Shown: positions 33,114 through 41,098 of the stretch, piece after piece
Layout of the letters: each line of letters begins with the position of its first letter
Position numbering within the stretch: position 1 is the stretch's first letter
Origin: CAZLCC01 sp964570845
GTDB lineage: Bacteria; Patescibacteriota; Saccharimonadia; Saccharimonadales; Saccharimonadaceae
Reading direction: 5' to 3'
DNA length: 64,000 nucleotides
Assembly (NCBI GenBank): GCA_964570845.1
Contig: CAZMZB010000001.1
Location: forward strand, 124,001-188,000
Notes under the pieces: generated by a model
What the model saw: the letters and a program-made list of their open reading frames with translations, nothing else
The model's database searches: none
What the model was told of the DNA's origin: nothing
Translations under genes and position numbers: made by a program

Positions 33114-33920
33114 CTCTTCAGTCCTCATTCTTGCAGTTCGAATCACATTATCAAACAGTGCTGCGACCGTCAGCGGACCAACACCACCCTTTTGTGGCGT
33201 TACAATAAGATCTTGCCTCTCATAGACTGATTTCTCTAAATCACCTACTGTTTTGTTCTCTTCTGAAGCAACACCTGCATCAACCACCACCGTATCAGGA
33301 CATAGCATATCACTGGTCACTACGCCAGGTGAGCCGGCTGCACTCACCACAATATCTGCATGCTGCAGCTCATTTTTTATATCTTCTGTTTCGTTATTGA
33401 GCACCGTGACATCATAGCCAGAATTTTGCCACATCAAGGCAAGTGGCCGACCAACGAGCCTACCGTCACCCACAATCACAATTCGTTTATTTTTGAGTTC
33501 AATATTATACCCTGCCATCAGCCAATTAATTGCCATTGGTGTTGCTGTGTCAAATATTGCCCGCCTACCAAGTGCATCGACATCTTTTTCAGGCTTTACT
33601 AAATTCAATAATTCTTCTGTTTGACTCTTGTCTTCAAGTGGCAATTGCACGATAATGCCATAGATATTTCTATCATCATTTAATGTTTGAATAGTTCTCT
33701 TAGCTTGGCTTTGAGGAATTTTATAAAGCTCAACCTCAATTAAAATATCCTGCCCATAGACTCTTTTAAGACGCACATACGTGTCAATCACCACATCATT
33801 TTTAGTTTGGATAATCGCCAGTTTAGGAAAAATGTTATGCGCCTGACGTAGCGCACGCACCTGCTTTGCTTGTCGTTCTTTAATAAAGTCAACTAATTCG
33901 CTGCCACTAAGGATTTTCAT
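33093..33920 (-). CDS. folD: bifunctional methylenetetrahydrofolate dehydrogenase/cyclohydrolase FolD
   Basis: FolD interconverts 5,10-methylene-THF and 10-formyl-THF with NADP+. The 275-residue protein has the catalytic YVRLK pair (Tyr and Lys four residues apart), YGIIVQLPL, the KDVDALG motif, the NADP loop GDGRLVGRPL (usually GRSxxVGxP) and the C-terminal PQKGGVGPLTVAAL. The last two motifs differ slightly from the consensus. I chose the ATG at 33920, 7 nt after an extended -10 (TGCTATGCT). GlyA at 41.1 kb supplies the methylene group. Confidence 0.93.
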   Translation of the reverse strand: MKILSGSELVDFIKERQAKQVRALRQAHNIFPKLAIIQTKNDVVIDTYVRLKRVYGQDILIEVELYKIPQSQAKRTIQTLNDDRNIYGIIVQLPLEDKSQTEELLNLVKPEKDVDALGRRAIFDTATPMAINWLMAGYNIELKNKRIVIVGDGRLVGRPLALMWQNSGYDVTVLNNETEDIKNELQHADIVVSAAGSPGVVTSDMLCPDTVVVDAGVASEENKTVGDLEKSVYERQDLIVTPQKGGVGPLTVAALFDNVIRTARMRTEESAHNSD

Positions 33921-34038
33921 ACCGACTAGCATAGCATATTTAGAGGTGTTACTCCTGTAAAAACAACCTACTGTTAAAATTGCAACGCATGTGCTAATAA
34001 TAAGGTTAATAAAATATATCCAAGGGGAGGAAAAAGTT

Positions 34039-34536
34039 ATGAGTGTTTTATCAACACTAGCGCAAACAACAACGTACTATACATCTACGAGTAGCTCATC
34101 AGATGCGGGAGCAGCTATTGTGGCTGTCATCGTAAGTTTATTCTTGATTATTATTCCGCTTGCAATCGGTCTATATATCTTTGGAGCGATTGTTCTCAGT
34201 AAATTATTCAAGAAAGCTGGCATGAAAGAGACGTGGCCAGCATGGGTGCCAATTTACAACACCTGGAAGCTACTTGAAATTTCAGGCTATCCAGGCTGGC
34301 TCGTATTAGTCCCGATCATCATAGGATTTATTCCTATAATTAACATACTGGGTGGTTTTGTAGGACTAGCTTTTACTATATTGCTAGCAATTGCCGTTGG
34401 TCGAGCATACGGTAAGCGAGATATCGGCTGGATTATCTTGCTCACAATACTACCGATTGTCGGGTATGCAGTGCTTGCCTTCGGCGATGCAAAATATACG
34501 AAGCCAACTGAAAAAGACCTTTTGTTTAAGATTTAG
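34039..34536 (+). CDS. DUF5684-like membrane protein
   Basis: The ATG at 34039 follows GGGGAGG, better than an in-frame start 16 codons upstream. The 165-residue protein has a Ser/Thr-rich N-terminus and three or four membrane helices. The conserved stretch KAGMKETWPAWVPIYNTWKL is followed by PGWLVLVPIIIGFIPIIN and DAKY near the end. This matches the DUF5684/YciC-like small membrane family often found beside signal peptidases. Function unknown. Confidence 0.75.
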   Translation: MSVLSTLAQTTTYYTSTSSSSDAGAAIVAVIVSLFLIIIPLAIGLYIFGAIVLSKLFKKAGMKETWPAWVPIYNTWKLLEISGYPGWLVLVPIIIGFIPIINILGGFVGLAFTILLAIAVGRAYGKRDIGWIILLTILPIVGYAVLAFGDAKYTKPTEKDLLFKI

Positions 34537-34553
34537 TAAAAAAATCTTTAAGA

Positions 34554-34583
34554 AAAATGGCACCGTTCCTGGTGCCATTTTTT
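34554..34583. terminator. bidirectional rho-independent terminator
   Basis: AAAATGGCACC and GGTGCCATTTT form an 11-bp stem with a 6-nt loop and T-runs on both strands. It separates two convergent genes and overlaps the last bases of the 34582-35241 gene. Confidence 0.8.
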
Positions 34584-35241
34584 ATAACCCCGTAAACCAA
34601 TCTCTCTTCAGGTTTTCCTCAGGAATATTTAACTTGATTATAAACTCTTCGCTCAGTTCATCCACCATCTTTGGCGGACCAGAAATATAAATCAGCTTCT
34701 TTTCTATATCTATTATTTTTTGCTTTATAAATTCTGTAGAGACTCTATTATCAACCTCATAATGTATGTTTAGATTATTTATTTTCTTTTCAAGCAAGTT
34801 AAGCTGCTTCTCAAATAGAAGCCTGTGCTTTTTAGTACTATAAAATAAATCAATACTTTCTGGTTGCCGTTCTTCATGATTCAATTGCTTTAATATAGAA
34901 AAATACGGCGTAATACCCATTCCACCAGCAATGAAAATTAACGGTGTATCTTCCCAAATAAAGTCACCCCCGCCAATTGCAAAAGCATCAATTTCATCAC
35001 CAGACTTCAGCTTATATAGTGCTTGCTTAAAATCACTGTTGCTCACTTGTGTGGTTATTATAATATCTTTTTCATAGGGCGCAGACGAAATGGTAAAGTG
35101 TCGTTCTTCAGTCACATATTCAGTCTCAAGCTCCAGCCCAATTGTCTGCCCTGCTGTCCATTTTATTTCTTCAAGAGGAATAAAAGTAAAGGAGTAAATA
35201 TCTCCAATCTCCTGCTCTTTCTCTTTAAAAATTAACTTCAT
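34582..35241 (-). CDS. ferredoxin-NADP reductase-type flavin oxidoreductase
   Basis: The 219-residue protein has the FNR two-domain fold. The FAD-binding RHFTISSAP lies in the beta-barrel, then GDEIDAFAIGGGDF, the NAD(P)-binding FIAGGMGITPYFS (about 104-116) and LIYISGPPKMVDEL. It ends in an aromatic residue region (DWFTGL). No Fe-S domain is fused. It may reduce a flavin, a ferredoxin or the membrane protein at 35939. I chose the ATG at 35241 with GGGGTG upstream; another ATG lies five codons earlier. Confidence 0.85.
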   Translation of the reverse strand: MKLIFKEKEQEIGDIYSFTFIPLEEIKWTAGQTIGLELETEYVTEERHFTISSAPYEKDIIITTQVSNSDFKQALYKLKSGDEIDAFAIGGGDFIWEDTPLIFIAGGMGITPYFSILKQLNHEERQPESIDLFYSTKKHRLLFEKQLNLLEKKINNLNIHYEVDNRVSTEFIKQKIIDIEKKLIYISGPPKMVDELSEEFIIKLNIPEENLKRDWFTGL

Positions 35242-35258
35242 AAACACCCCTATCATAA

Positions 35259-35283
35259 CAAAAGAACCCCATAAAGAGGTTCT
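35259..35283 (-). terminator. terminator of the tRNA-Lys gene
   Basis: On the minus strand AGAACC, loop, GGTTCT is followed by TTTTGTT. It lies 13 bp past the tRNA 3' end. Confidence 0.65.
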
Positions 35284-35295
35284 AAGTTTCTAATA

Positions 35296-35372
35296 TGGAG
35301 GGCCAGGAGGGACTCGAACCCTCGACACCCTGCTTAAGAGGCAGGTGCTCTAACCAGCTGAGCTACTGGCCC
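35296..35372 (-). tRNA. tRNA-Lys (CUU)
   Basis: Acceptor GGGCCAG/CTGGCCC, D-arm GCTC/GAGC, anticodon stem CCTGC/GCAGG with loop CTCTTAA (anticodon CUU), T-loop TTCGAGT and encoded CCA are visible. The discriminator base is U73, less usual than A or G. Confidence 0.92.
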
Positions 35373-35436
35373 GTATCACTGGTCATGATAACAGAACAGT
35401 CACCTCTGTGCAATGAAAACCAAAGTCTTTTTGAAC

Positions 35437-35883
35437 CTACTCTACCCTAATATTTCCAGTATGGGAGCTATTGAGATGGTCATGAAATCCCCAATCACCA
35501 ACTTGCGTAAGTCTAATTGTCGTGCGCTCTCCCGGTTGTAGACGATTTGTGTTTAGTTCTGGCTGATCAGTGTGCGTTGGGTGTTCGTCAGAACTAAATT
35601 CCAGATCATTATCCGACTGATTAATGATCGCAACTGTACTGCCACTTGGTACAGTGACGCTCTTTGGATCAAATCCATCATTTGTATATATAATAGTTGC
35701 AGCTATTTCTGCATTTTCAGTTTCAGCTTGATTAACACTACTTTCTTCTGCTGATTTATCAACTGAAGTATCAGACGCTGTGGACCTATTCCCACTATTC
35801 TTATTGTTAAACAAAACAAACCCTCCACCGGCTAATACAGCAACCGCTATGATGATAATAATGATTTTAATTGATTTACTCAT
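35437..35883 (-). CDS. membrane-anchored cupredoxin-like protein
   Basis: An N-terminal transmembrane helix (about 5-24) and a Ser/Asn-rich linker precede a cupredoxin-like beta-sandwich of about 90 residues. It shows YTNDGFDPKSVTVPSGSTV and, near the end, GDWGFHDHLNSSHTGNIRVE. In copper proteins this loop carries Cys and His ligands (typically HCHLHPxM); here the Cys is Asp, so a type 1 copper site is unlikely. His residues remain. The start follows a GGGGTT site. It is divergent from the membrane protein at 35939. Confidence 0.8.
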   Translation of the reverse strand: MSKSIKIIIIIIAVAVLAGGGFVLFNNKNSGNRSTASDTSVDKSAEESSVNQAETENAEIAATIIYTNDGFDPKSVTVPSGSTVAIINQSDNDLEFSSDEHPTHTDQPELNTNRLQPGERTTIRLTQVGDWGFHDHLNSSHTGNIRVE

Positions 35884-35938
35884 AACCCCTCCATATAACT
35901 CTTTACTTATTATGACACGTCAAGCATTATCTTAATAT

Positions 35939-36571
35939 ATGCAGATGACGAAAAAGTACATCCTCTTCGGAATCTTTGCCCTCAGTATAGTAGTTTCACT
36001 TCTTGCCGTACTAGTATGGCAAGAAAACAATAACTGGCAATTCTCTAATCTCTCGGCGTATAAGTTTTTTCCTCTTTTTGGGCTGCTCGCTTTTAGTCTT
36101 TTATGGTCACAATATGTCGCAATCGCTGCGATGCATTATTTTCAGTTGAAAGGTTCTGAGCTTAAGCTTTATTTTCAGCTAACAGGATATGTGGTATTAA
36201 TTGCTATCTTACTTCACCCCAGCTTACTCATTTGGCAGCTCTGGCAAGACGGTTTTGGCTTGCCCCCGCAAAGCTATCTTCAGCACTATATTGCCCCAGG
36301 TCTAGGATGGGCAACTGGGCTGGGAATGCTTGCTTTTCTGATTTTCTTAAGTTATGAACTGAGACGGTTTTTTGCAAAGAAGTCTTGGTGGAAATGGATT
36401 ATTTATGCTGGAGATCTTGCCATGATAGCAATATTCATTCATAGCTTAGCCCTTGGTAGCCACCTACAGTCAGGTTGGTATAGAAATGTTTGGCTGTTTT
36501 ATGGCATAACACTACTGGGATGTTTGTTTTATCTACGCTTATGGCCTGTTCTTCGTAAGCTCCACTTTTAG
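35939..36571 (+). CDS. six-helix membrane protein, ferric reductase-like
   Basis: The 210-residue protein has about six transmembrane helices, with His residues in several of them (ILLHPSLL, LQHYIAPG, FIHSLALGSHLQSGW). Paired His in a membrane bundle and size fit the ferric reductase-like/cytochrome b transmembrane group, which binds haem. The flavin reductase at 34582 could feed it electrons, and the cupredoxin-like protein may be a partner. Haem binding is inference. The ATG at 35939 is close to an AT-rich -10-like region. Confidence 0.72.
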   Translation: MQMTKKYILFGIFALSIVVSLLAVLVWQENNNWQFSNLSAYKFFPLFGLLAFSLLWSQYVAIAAMHYFQLKGSELKLYFQLTGYVVLIAILLHPSLLIWQLWQDGFGLPPQSYLQHYIAPGLGWATGLGMLAFLIFLSYELRRFFAKKSWWKWIIYAGDLAMIAIFIHSLALGSHLQSGWYRNVWLFYGITLLGCLFYLRLWPVLRKLHF

Positions 36572-36639
36572 TCTATGTACACGGTAGTATGTATAACCTC
36601 TAATACAATGAGAGAATGCGGGTTCAAATAACGCTCAAA

Positions 36640-36716
36640 TGGTACACCCGGCAGGATTCGAACCTGCGACACCTGGTTCCGAAGACCAGTGCTCTAATCC
36701 GCTGAGCTACGGGTGC
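36640..36716 (-). tRNA. tRNA-Arg (UCG)
   Basis: The cloverleaf starts GCACCCG and ends CGGGTGTACCA (G1-U72). The anticodon stem CTGGT/ACCAG closes the loop CTTCGGA, giving anticodon UCG. The T-loop is TTCGAAT. Confidence 0.93.
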
Positions 36717-36816
36717 ATATATTTGACTCTGAAAACGCCCCTTAATTATATCAGATAACTTGCCTTGTTACAGGTTTAGCTATTATACTTATGTCTAAGT
36801 AAACAAAGGAATTTAT

Positions 36817-37341
36817 ATGCCACCAAATACAAACGATACACCAGATCAAACTCAACCGACTAACTCTACATCATCAACGCCAAACACACCTGACCCCACT
36901 ACACCCGTTGACGACACCGTACCGCCAACTGTCGTGCCTCAGCAAGAAACTACAAGCGAAGGCTCAACGACTCCAGAGCAAACGGATAGTCTACAGGCAA
37001 CAATTGCATCTGATATCACATCGTCAGCAAATGATTCTTCATCAGATCTTGCTGGTCCTCCACCTGTTAGTGAAGCTGAAATTCCGGCCAATAACCGCCC
37101 GACACTTGATACAATAAGTGCCCCCTCACAAGATACAGTAGCAAACAGTCTTGAATCAGAGATAGACAAACTACCAGAGACTGCACCAACAGAAAACTCA
37201 ACACCAATAAATCCAACCCCTGATACAGCTCCTCAAGCGACTGAAGTAACGTCACCCCCTCCCCCAACGCTTGCTGAAAATAAAGATGACGTTAAGCCGG
37301 GGAAAAAAGGCTTTTTCTCCAAACTCTTTAAACATAAATAA
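36817..37341 (+). CDS. Thr/Pro/Ser-rich disordered protein (174 aa)
   Basis: The whole protein is low complexity, rich in Thr, Pro, Ser, Asp and Glu, with no hydrophobic helix or signal peptide. Its last 15 residues are different, a basic amphipathic end (KPGKKGFFSKLFKHK). It would be unfolded and might bind a membrane or a partner by its tail. Codon use is normal and a Shine-Dalgarno (AAAGGAA) precedes the ATG. It is directly upstream of murB. Function unknown. Confidence 0.6.
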   Translation: MPPNTNDTPDQTQPTNSTSSTPNTPDPTTPVDDTVPPTVVPQQETTSEGSTTPEQTDSLQATIASDITSSANDSSSDLAGPPPVSEAEIPANNRPTLDTISAPSQDTVANSLESEIDKLPETAPTENSTPINPTPDTAPQATEVTSPPPPTLAENKDDVKPGKKGFFSKLFKHK

Positions 37342-37356
37342 CAAACTCGTAATTCA

Positions 37357-38361
37357 ATGAATATCAGACAAGACGCCCCATTAAAGGAGCTAACTACCAT
37401 ACGTATTGGTGGTAAAGCAGACTTCCTCGTGTCTGTTGCTAATAAAGAAGACTTGGTGAAAGCTATCGCCGCCGTTAAACAAAAGAGTGTACCTTTTTTG
37501 ATTATAGGTGGCGGAAGTAATCTCATCGTAAAAGATGAAGGGTTTCGTGGTGTTGTGATAAGAAATCGTATTTCTGGCATAGAAATTAACGACACTATTA
37601 TTAAAGCTGGGGGCGGTGAAGAGTGGGATACAGTTGTAGCAAAGTCTGTTGAACTGGGATTAAGTGGGATCGAAGCACTCTCAGATATTCCTGGCACTAC
37701 CGGAGCTGCTCCAGTACAAAACATTGGTGCCTACGGTCAAGAAATAGCTGATACACTTGTTGAGCTCGAGGCGTATGACACAAAAACTGAGCAATTCGTA
37801 ACACTACAAAACGCTGAATGTGGTTTTTCTTACCGAAATAGTATTTTTAAATCAAGTGAGAAAGGAAGATATATTATCATCTCCATTACTCTCCAACTCA
37901 CGAAAACCCCGATGCAACCACCCTTCTATGCCAGCCTTGAAAAATATCTTAGTGAAAATAACATCACGTTTTACAGCCCGCAGGTTATCCGTGAAGCAGT
38001 GATTGCTGTTCGCTCAAATCGTTTGCCAAACCCCAAGCTTTACCCAAATGCTGGCTCGTTCTTTAAAAATCCTGTTATCGAAAAATGGGTACTTGATGAA
38101 ATACAAAAAGAACATAGCGATATCCCTGTTTATGATATGGGAGAGAATACATATAAAGTGCCTGCGGGGTGGCTTATAGAGCAAGTTGGAATGAAAGATT
38201 ACAGCGCACATAACCTGAGAACATACAAAAATAACTCTGTCGTGGTTGTTAATGAACATGATGCTACTTATGAAGACCTGAAGAATTTTCGTTCAGAGGT
38301 TGCTAGGACTGTGCGTGATGAGTTTCGTATTGAGTTGCAGCAAGAGCCTATTGAAGTCTAG
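37357..38361 (+). CDS. murB: UDP-N-acetylenolpyruvoylglucosamine reductase MurB
   Basis: MurB reduces UDP-GlcNAc-enolpyruvate to UDP-MurNAc with FAD and NADPH. The 334-residue protein has the FAD motif IIGGGSNLIV (about 50-59), IPGTTGAAPVQNIGAYG, and the C-terminal catalytic segment LYPNAGSFFKNPV, which contains the proton-donor Ser, and GWLIEQVG. MurA is encoded 5 kb downstream. Co-transcription with the disordered protein upstream is likely. Confidence 0.95.
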   Translation: MNIRQDAPLKELTTIRIGGKADFLVSVANKEDLVKAIAAVKQKSVPFLIIGGGSNLIVKDEGFRGVVIRNRISGIEINDTIIKAGGGEEWDTVVAKSVELGLSGIEALSDIPGTTGAAPVQNIGAYGQEIADTLVELEAYDTKTEQFVTLQNAECGFSYRNSIFKSSEKGRYIIISITLQLTKTPMQPPFYASLEKYLSENNITFYSPQVIREAVIAVRSNRLPNPKLYPNAGSFFKNPVIEKWVLDEIQKEHSDIPVYDMGENTYKVPAGWLIEQVGMKDYSAHNLRTYKNNSVVVVNEHDATYEDLKNFRSEVARTVRDEFRIELQQEPIEV

Positions 38362-38377
38362 CTTTACTTAATAAACG

Positions 38378-38406
38378 TTGTATTTTTAGGTAAAAATGAT
38401 TATGCT
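38378..38406 (+). promoter_or_regulatory. promoter of the three-gene prepilin cluster
   Basis: TTGTAT (38378-38383) and TATGCT (38401-38406) are 17 bp apart. The -10 ends 8 nt before the ATG at 38415, so the mRNA would be leaderless. Confidence 0.5.
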
Positions 38407-38414
38407 TTTTAGTA

Positions 38415-38909
38415 ATGATACTACGTAAATATTCTGGCTTTACTATTATAGAACTTGTCATCGTCATTACCATCATGGCAATTTTAACCAGTGTGGTGGT
38501 CATAAGTTTAAGAACCAGCCAAGAAAATGCAAAAACTAAGGAGCGACAAGACGATGTTGATGCTATCGCACGAGCTTTTGAAACAACGTATCACGAAATA
38601 AACCCGGATGGAGAACAGCCGTCCTATCCTCAATTAAACAGTTACCCTTATATGGGTGCACTTACTATGATGGAATCAGGTTCTAAAAAGTCACCAACAG
38701 ATAGCGCGTCAAATAGTCTAGTAAACGCTACTAACGCTAGTACATCCCCTCCTAGCCCTACTCCCTCAGCAAGCTATGATAAATATGTCTATCAACCACT
38801 AACTGCAACGGGGAGTTTATGTCAAGTTGGCTCTGGAGTATGTGTCAGGTTTAATTTATATTACTATAACGGTTCAACCTATAGCGTAAAAGAAAGCTTA
38901 AACCGATGA
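38415..38909 (+). CDS. type IV prepilin (164 aa)
   Basis: A short basic leader (MILRKYSG) is followed by the prepilin site G|FTIIELVIVITIMAILT, with the conserved Glu at +5 and a hydrophobic helix. The mature domain is globular with a Cys pair (LCQVGSGVCVRF). It is processed by a prepilin peptidase encoded elsewhere. First gene of a cluster of three overlapping prepilin genes. Confidence 0.9.
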   Translation: MILRKYSGFTIIELVIVITIMAILTSVVVISLRTSQENAKTKERQDDVDAIARAFETTYHEINPDGEQPSYPQLNSYPYMGALTMMESGSKKSPTDSASNSLVNATNASTSPPSPTPSASYDKYVYQPLTATGSLCQVGSGVCVRFNLYYYNGSTYSVKESLNR

Positions 38910-39430
38910 CAAAAAGATCAATATCACTCTCAGCTGGCTTTAGTGCCATCGAGCTACTCGTCACTCTCTTTGTCGCCTCTGCTCTTGTGCTTGCTTTTTA
39001 CCAGCTCTTTGCAGTAATAGACGAGGGGAATGTTCATGCCAAATATACTGCTATCGCCAGCGATTTAGCGTCTTCCAACTTAAGTAAATATCCAAAGGCG
39101 AATAGTTCACCTGCCGGCTCTATCGGATCTGGTACAGATAATAATAACTGCTCCGGCAGCACTAGCCCATGCAGGGTAACTTGTGATGCTACCGGTACTT
39201 CTGGCAACAACGTAAATAACCTATCTATACGCCCCACAGCACCTGGTTCAAGGATATTCTATAGCTCCGGAGATCAAGTCAATGGTCTACCCGGAACCGT
39301 AAACGAAGAGGTGCGTGCCTGGTGGCCAAAAGGATGCAGTGAAAAATTAATAAAGATAGAATCCACCGTTAAATATGGCTCAAATCCGCAAAGAACAATA
39401 GCACAGGCAACGTATGTTGGGTATGAGTAA
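38906..39430 (+). CDS. minor pilin-like protein (174 aa)
   Basis: The leader MTKRSISLSAG ends in the site G|FSAIELLVTLFVASALVLAF with Glu at +5. A Ser/Gly/Asn-rich soluble domain follows, with four Cys (NNCSGSTSPCRVTCDA and WPKGCSEK) that may make two disulfides. It overlaps the previous prepilin by ATGA. It is probably a minor pilin. Confidence 0.88.
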   Translation: MTKRSISLSAGFSAIELLVTLFVASALVLAFYQLFAVIDEGNVHAKYTAIASDLASSNLSKYPKANSSPAGSIGSGTDNNNCSGSTSPCRVTCDATGTSGNNVNNLSIRPTAPGSRIFYSSGDQVNGLPGTVNEEVRAWWPKGCSEKLIKIESTVKYGSNPQRTIAQATYVGYE

Positions 39431-40463
39431 AAAAAGACGACACACTGGTTTTACGCTTGTTGAACTAATGGTAATCACTCCCATCGTTATGTTAGCGGTA
39501 ATAGGAACGATGGCGTTACTCGTCAACCTGGTCGCTGAAAACGCCATTACGAATGCGGAAAACTCCATTTCTGCTGAAGCACAAAATGCACTGAGTGAAG
39601 TTCAAAACTCTTTATCAAGCGCAGAGATGTTTTTAGTAACTAACGGACTATCCGACAGTGGAAAATCGGGTAACTATGGAAGCGCCAGTGATACCCCCAA
39701 CTCAAGTCAACCCTTCAGAGGTATGCAAATTATTGGCAAAACATACGACCAAGTTGTAGAAACTAGCGGTAAAGTAGTACCGGCTTATAAAAACAGTCCT
39801 GCCGACTGTAGTACTGCTGCCAGAGTTTCAAATGGCGTACAAAACACTAATACTATCTACTTCGCCAAGCAAGTCGGCTCAACAGCAAGGGCAGAATTAA
39901 AAAGACGTGTGTTAACCACTGAGCCAAGAAATATTTGCGGTACAAGTATTTTCCTCAGAAGCTGTGAAGCTGGGTATAGTTCTCCGTGCGATAACGATGA
40001 TACTCTAGCCAGGGATGTCGTAAGCTTTAATATCACCTATTACAACGCCAGCGGCACATCAATCTCTGGTGCAGCAGCAAACACTGCTGTTGCTGCTAAG
40101 GTTGAGTTAATGCTCAAAAAATCTGTAGGTGGAAAAGATATTAGTTACAAGGGGTCTGTCCGATTTAACCTTTTGAATACACTACCCCCCCCTAGTAGCC
40201 CCCCCTGCCCTGGTACCTTTACTGATCAGTCGATTACAGGCAGTACGTCTGGAGGTACAGTGTGGGGAACGGATATCTACACAGATGATAGTAACCGTCC
40301 AATGGCAGCAGTTCATGCCGGAGTGATCTCCGCAGGACAAACAGCAACTGTTCGGGTGTGCAACTTACCAGGACAAAGTAGTTATACGGGCTCTACAAGA
40401 AACGGAGTCACCACCAACAGCTATTCATCATGGGGGGGTAGTATCTCATTTACGTTGCCATAG
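39423..40463 (+). CDS. large prepilin (346 aa)
   Basis: A leader (MSKKRRHTG) precedes G|FTLVELMVITPIVMLAVIG with Glu at +5. The mature part is unusually long, more than 330 residues. It has Cys pairs (ADCSTAAR, ICGTS, RSCEAGYSSPC) and a Pro-rich stretch (LPPPSSPPCPG) before a final beta-rich domain. Size and position suggest a tip or adhesive pilin. The ATG overlaps the previous stop (ATGAGTAA); an ATG three codons upstream is also possible. Confidence 0.85.
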   Translation: MSKKRRHTGFTLVELMVITPIVMLAVIGTMALLVNLVAENAITNAENSISAEAQNALSEVQNSLSSAEMFLVTNGLSDSGKSGNYGSASDTPNSSQPFRGMQIIGKTYDQVVETSGKVVPAYKNSPADCSTAARVSNGVQNTNTIYFAKQVGSTARAELKRRVLTTEPRNICGTSIFLRSCEAGYSSPCDNDDTLARDVVSFNITYYNASGTSISGAAANTAVAAKVELMLKKSVGGKDISYKGSVRFNLLNTLPPPSSPPCPGTFTDQSITGSTSGGTVWGTDIYTDDSNRPMAAVHAGVISAGQTATVRVCNLPGQSSYTGSTRNGVTTNSYSSWGGSISFTLP

Positions 40464-40550
40464 GAGGAGCTTATAAAAAGCTTGCGCTTTTAAAAAAAGT
40501 GAGCTATGATTGCAACATACATCAATAATAAATAGGGGGCATACACTAAA

Positions 40551-41000
40551 ATGAGTCTCAAAAAATATCAAAATACAAGTTTAAAGTCTGCGCGTGAACA
40601 GGGTTTCACCATCGTTGAGCTTTTGATCGTTGTTATTGTGATTGCGATTTTGGCAACATTGGTAATTAGTGCGTATACAGGAATACAAAATAAAGCAAAG
40701 GCAAATACAAATAGGTCCAACGCAAAAGCCCTAGCAACTGCGGTCCAAGCATATGCTACTGAAGAACCAAATAACGGCACTTATCCTGCAACACTTACTG
40801 TTTTGGATAACGCGGCACGTGTAGTTCGGTTTACAGCTCCTGCTGACGCTCAGTCTGACGGTAACGCCGACTCGACTCATGGTATTGGATTCAAGAAATG
40901 TACTGGCAATGGGGTACAAGTTACCTGGTATGATACTGAAGCGGGTGTAGCAAAAATCCAGCAGGCTTTCGGAGCTCAAGCGGGTTGTACAGCACCATAA
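40551..41000 (+). CDS. probable major type IV pilin (149 aa)
   Basis: The leader (MSLKKYQNTSLKSAREQG) leads into G|FTIVELLIVVIVIAILATLV with Glu at +5, the most canonical prepilin of the four. The globular domain has a C-terminal Cys pair (FKKCTGNG and AGCTAP) that would make a D-loop. A separate promoter region, a GGGGG-type ribosome site and a strong terminator suggest high expression, so it may be the major pilin. Confidence 0.92.
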   Translation: MSLKKYQNTSLKSAREQGFTIVELLIVVIVIAILATLVISAYTGIQNKAKANTNRSNAKALATAVQAYATEEPNNGTYPATLTVLDNAARVVRFTAPADAQSDGNADSTHGIGFKKCTGNGVQVTWYDTEAGVAKIQQAFGAQAGCTAP

Positions 41001-41022
41001 TAAACTAAATAGTTTTCTATAA

Positions 41023-41065
41023 GTTAAAAAAGATACGTTTATATAAAAAGCGTATCTTTTTTAAC
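41023..41065. terminator. strong bidirectional terminator after the major pilin gene
   Basis: GTTAAAAAAGATACG and CGTATCTTTTTTAAC form a 15-bp perfect stem with T-runs on both strands. It ends the pilin transcript and the convergent glyA transcript. Confidence 0.8.
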
Positions 41066-41098
41066 TACTCCAGTGATTCAATAGCTATATCACCTATG

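Noticed and set aside
37190..37215. LPETA in the disordered protein upstream of murB as a sortase-sorting signal
   Set aside because: It lacks the Gly, the following membrane helix and a C-terminal position, and the protein has no signal peptide. Chance in a Thr/Pro-rich sequence is likely.
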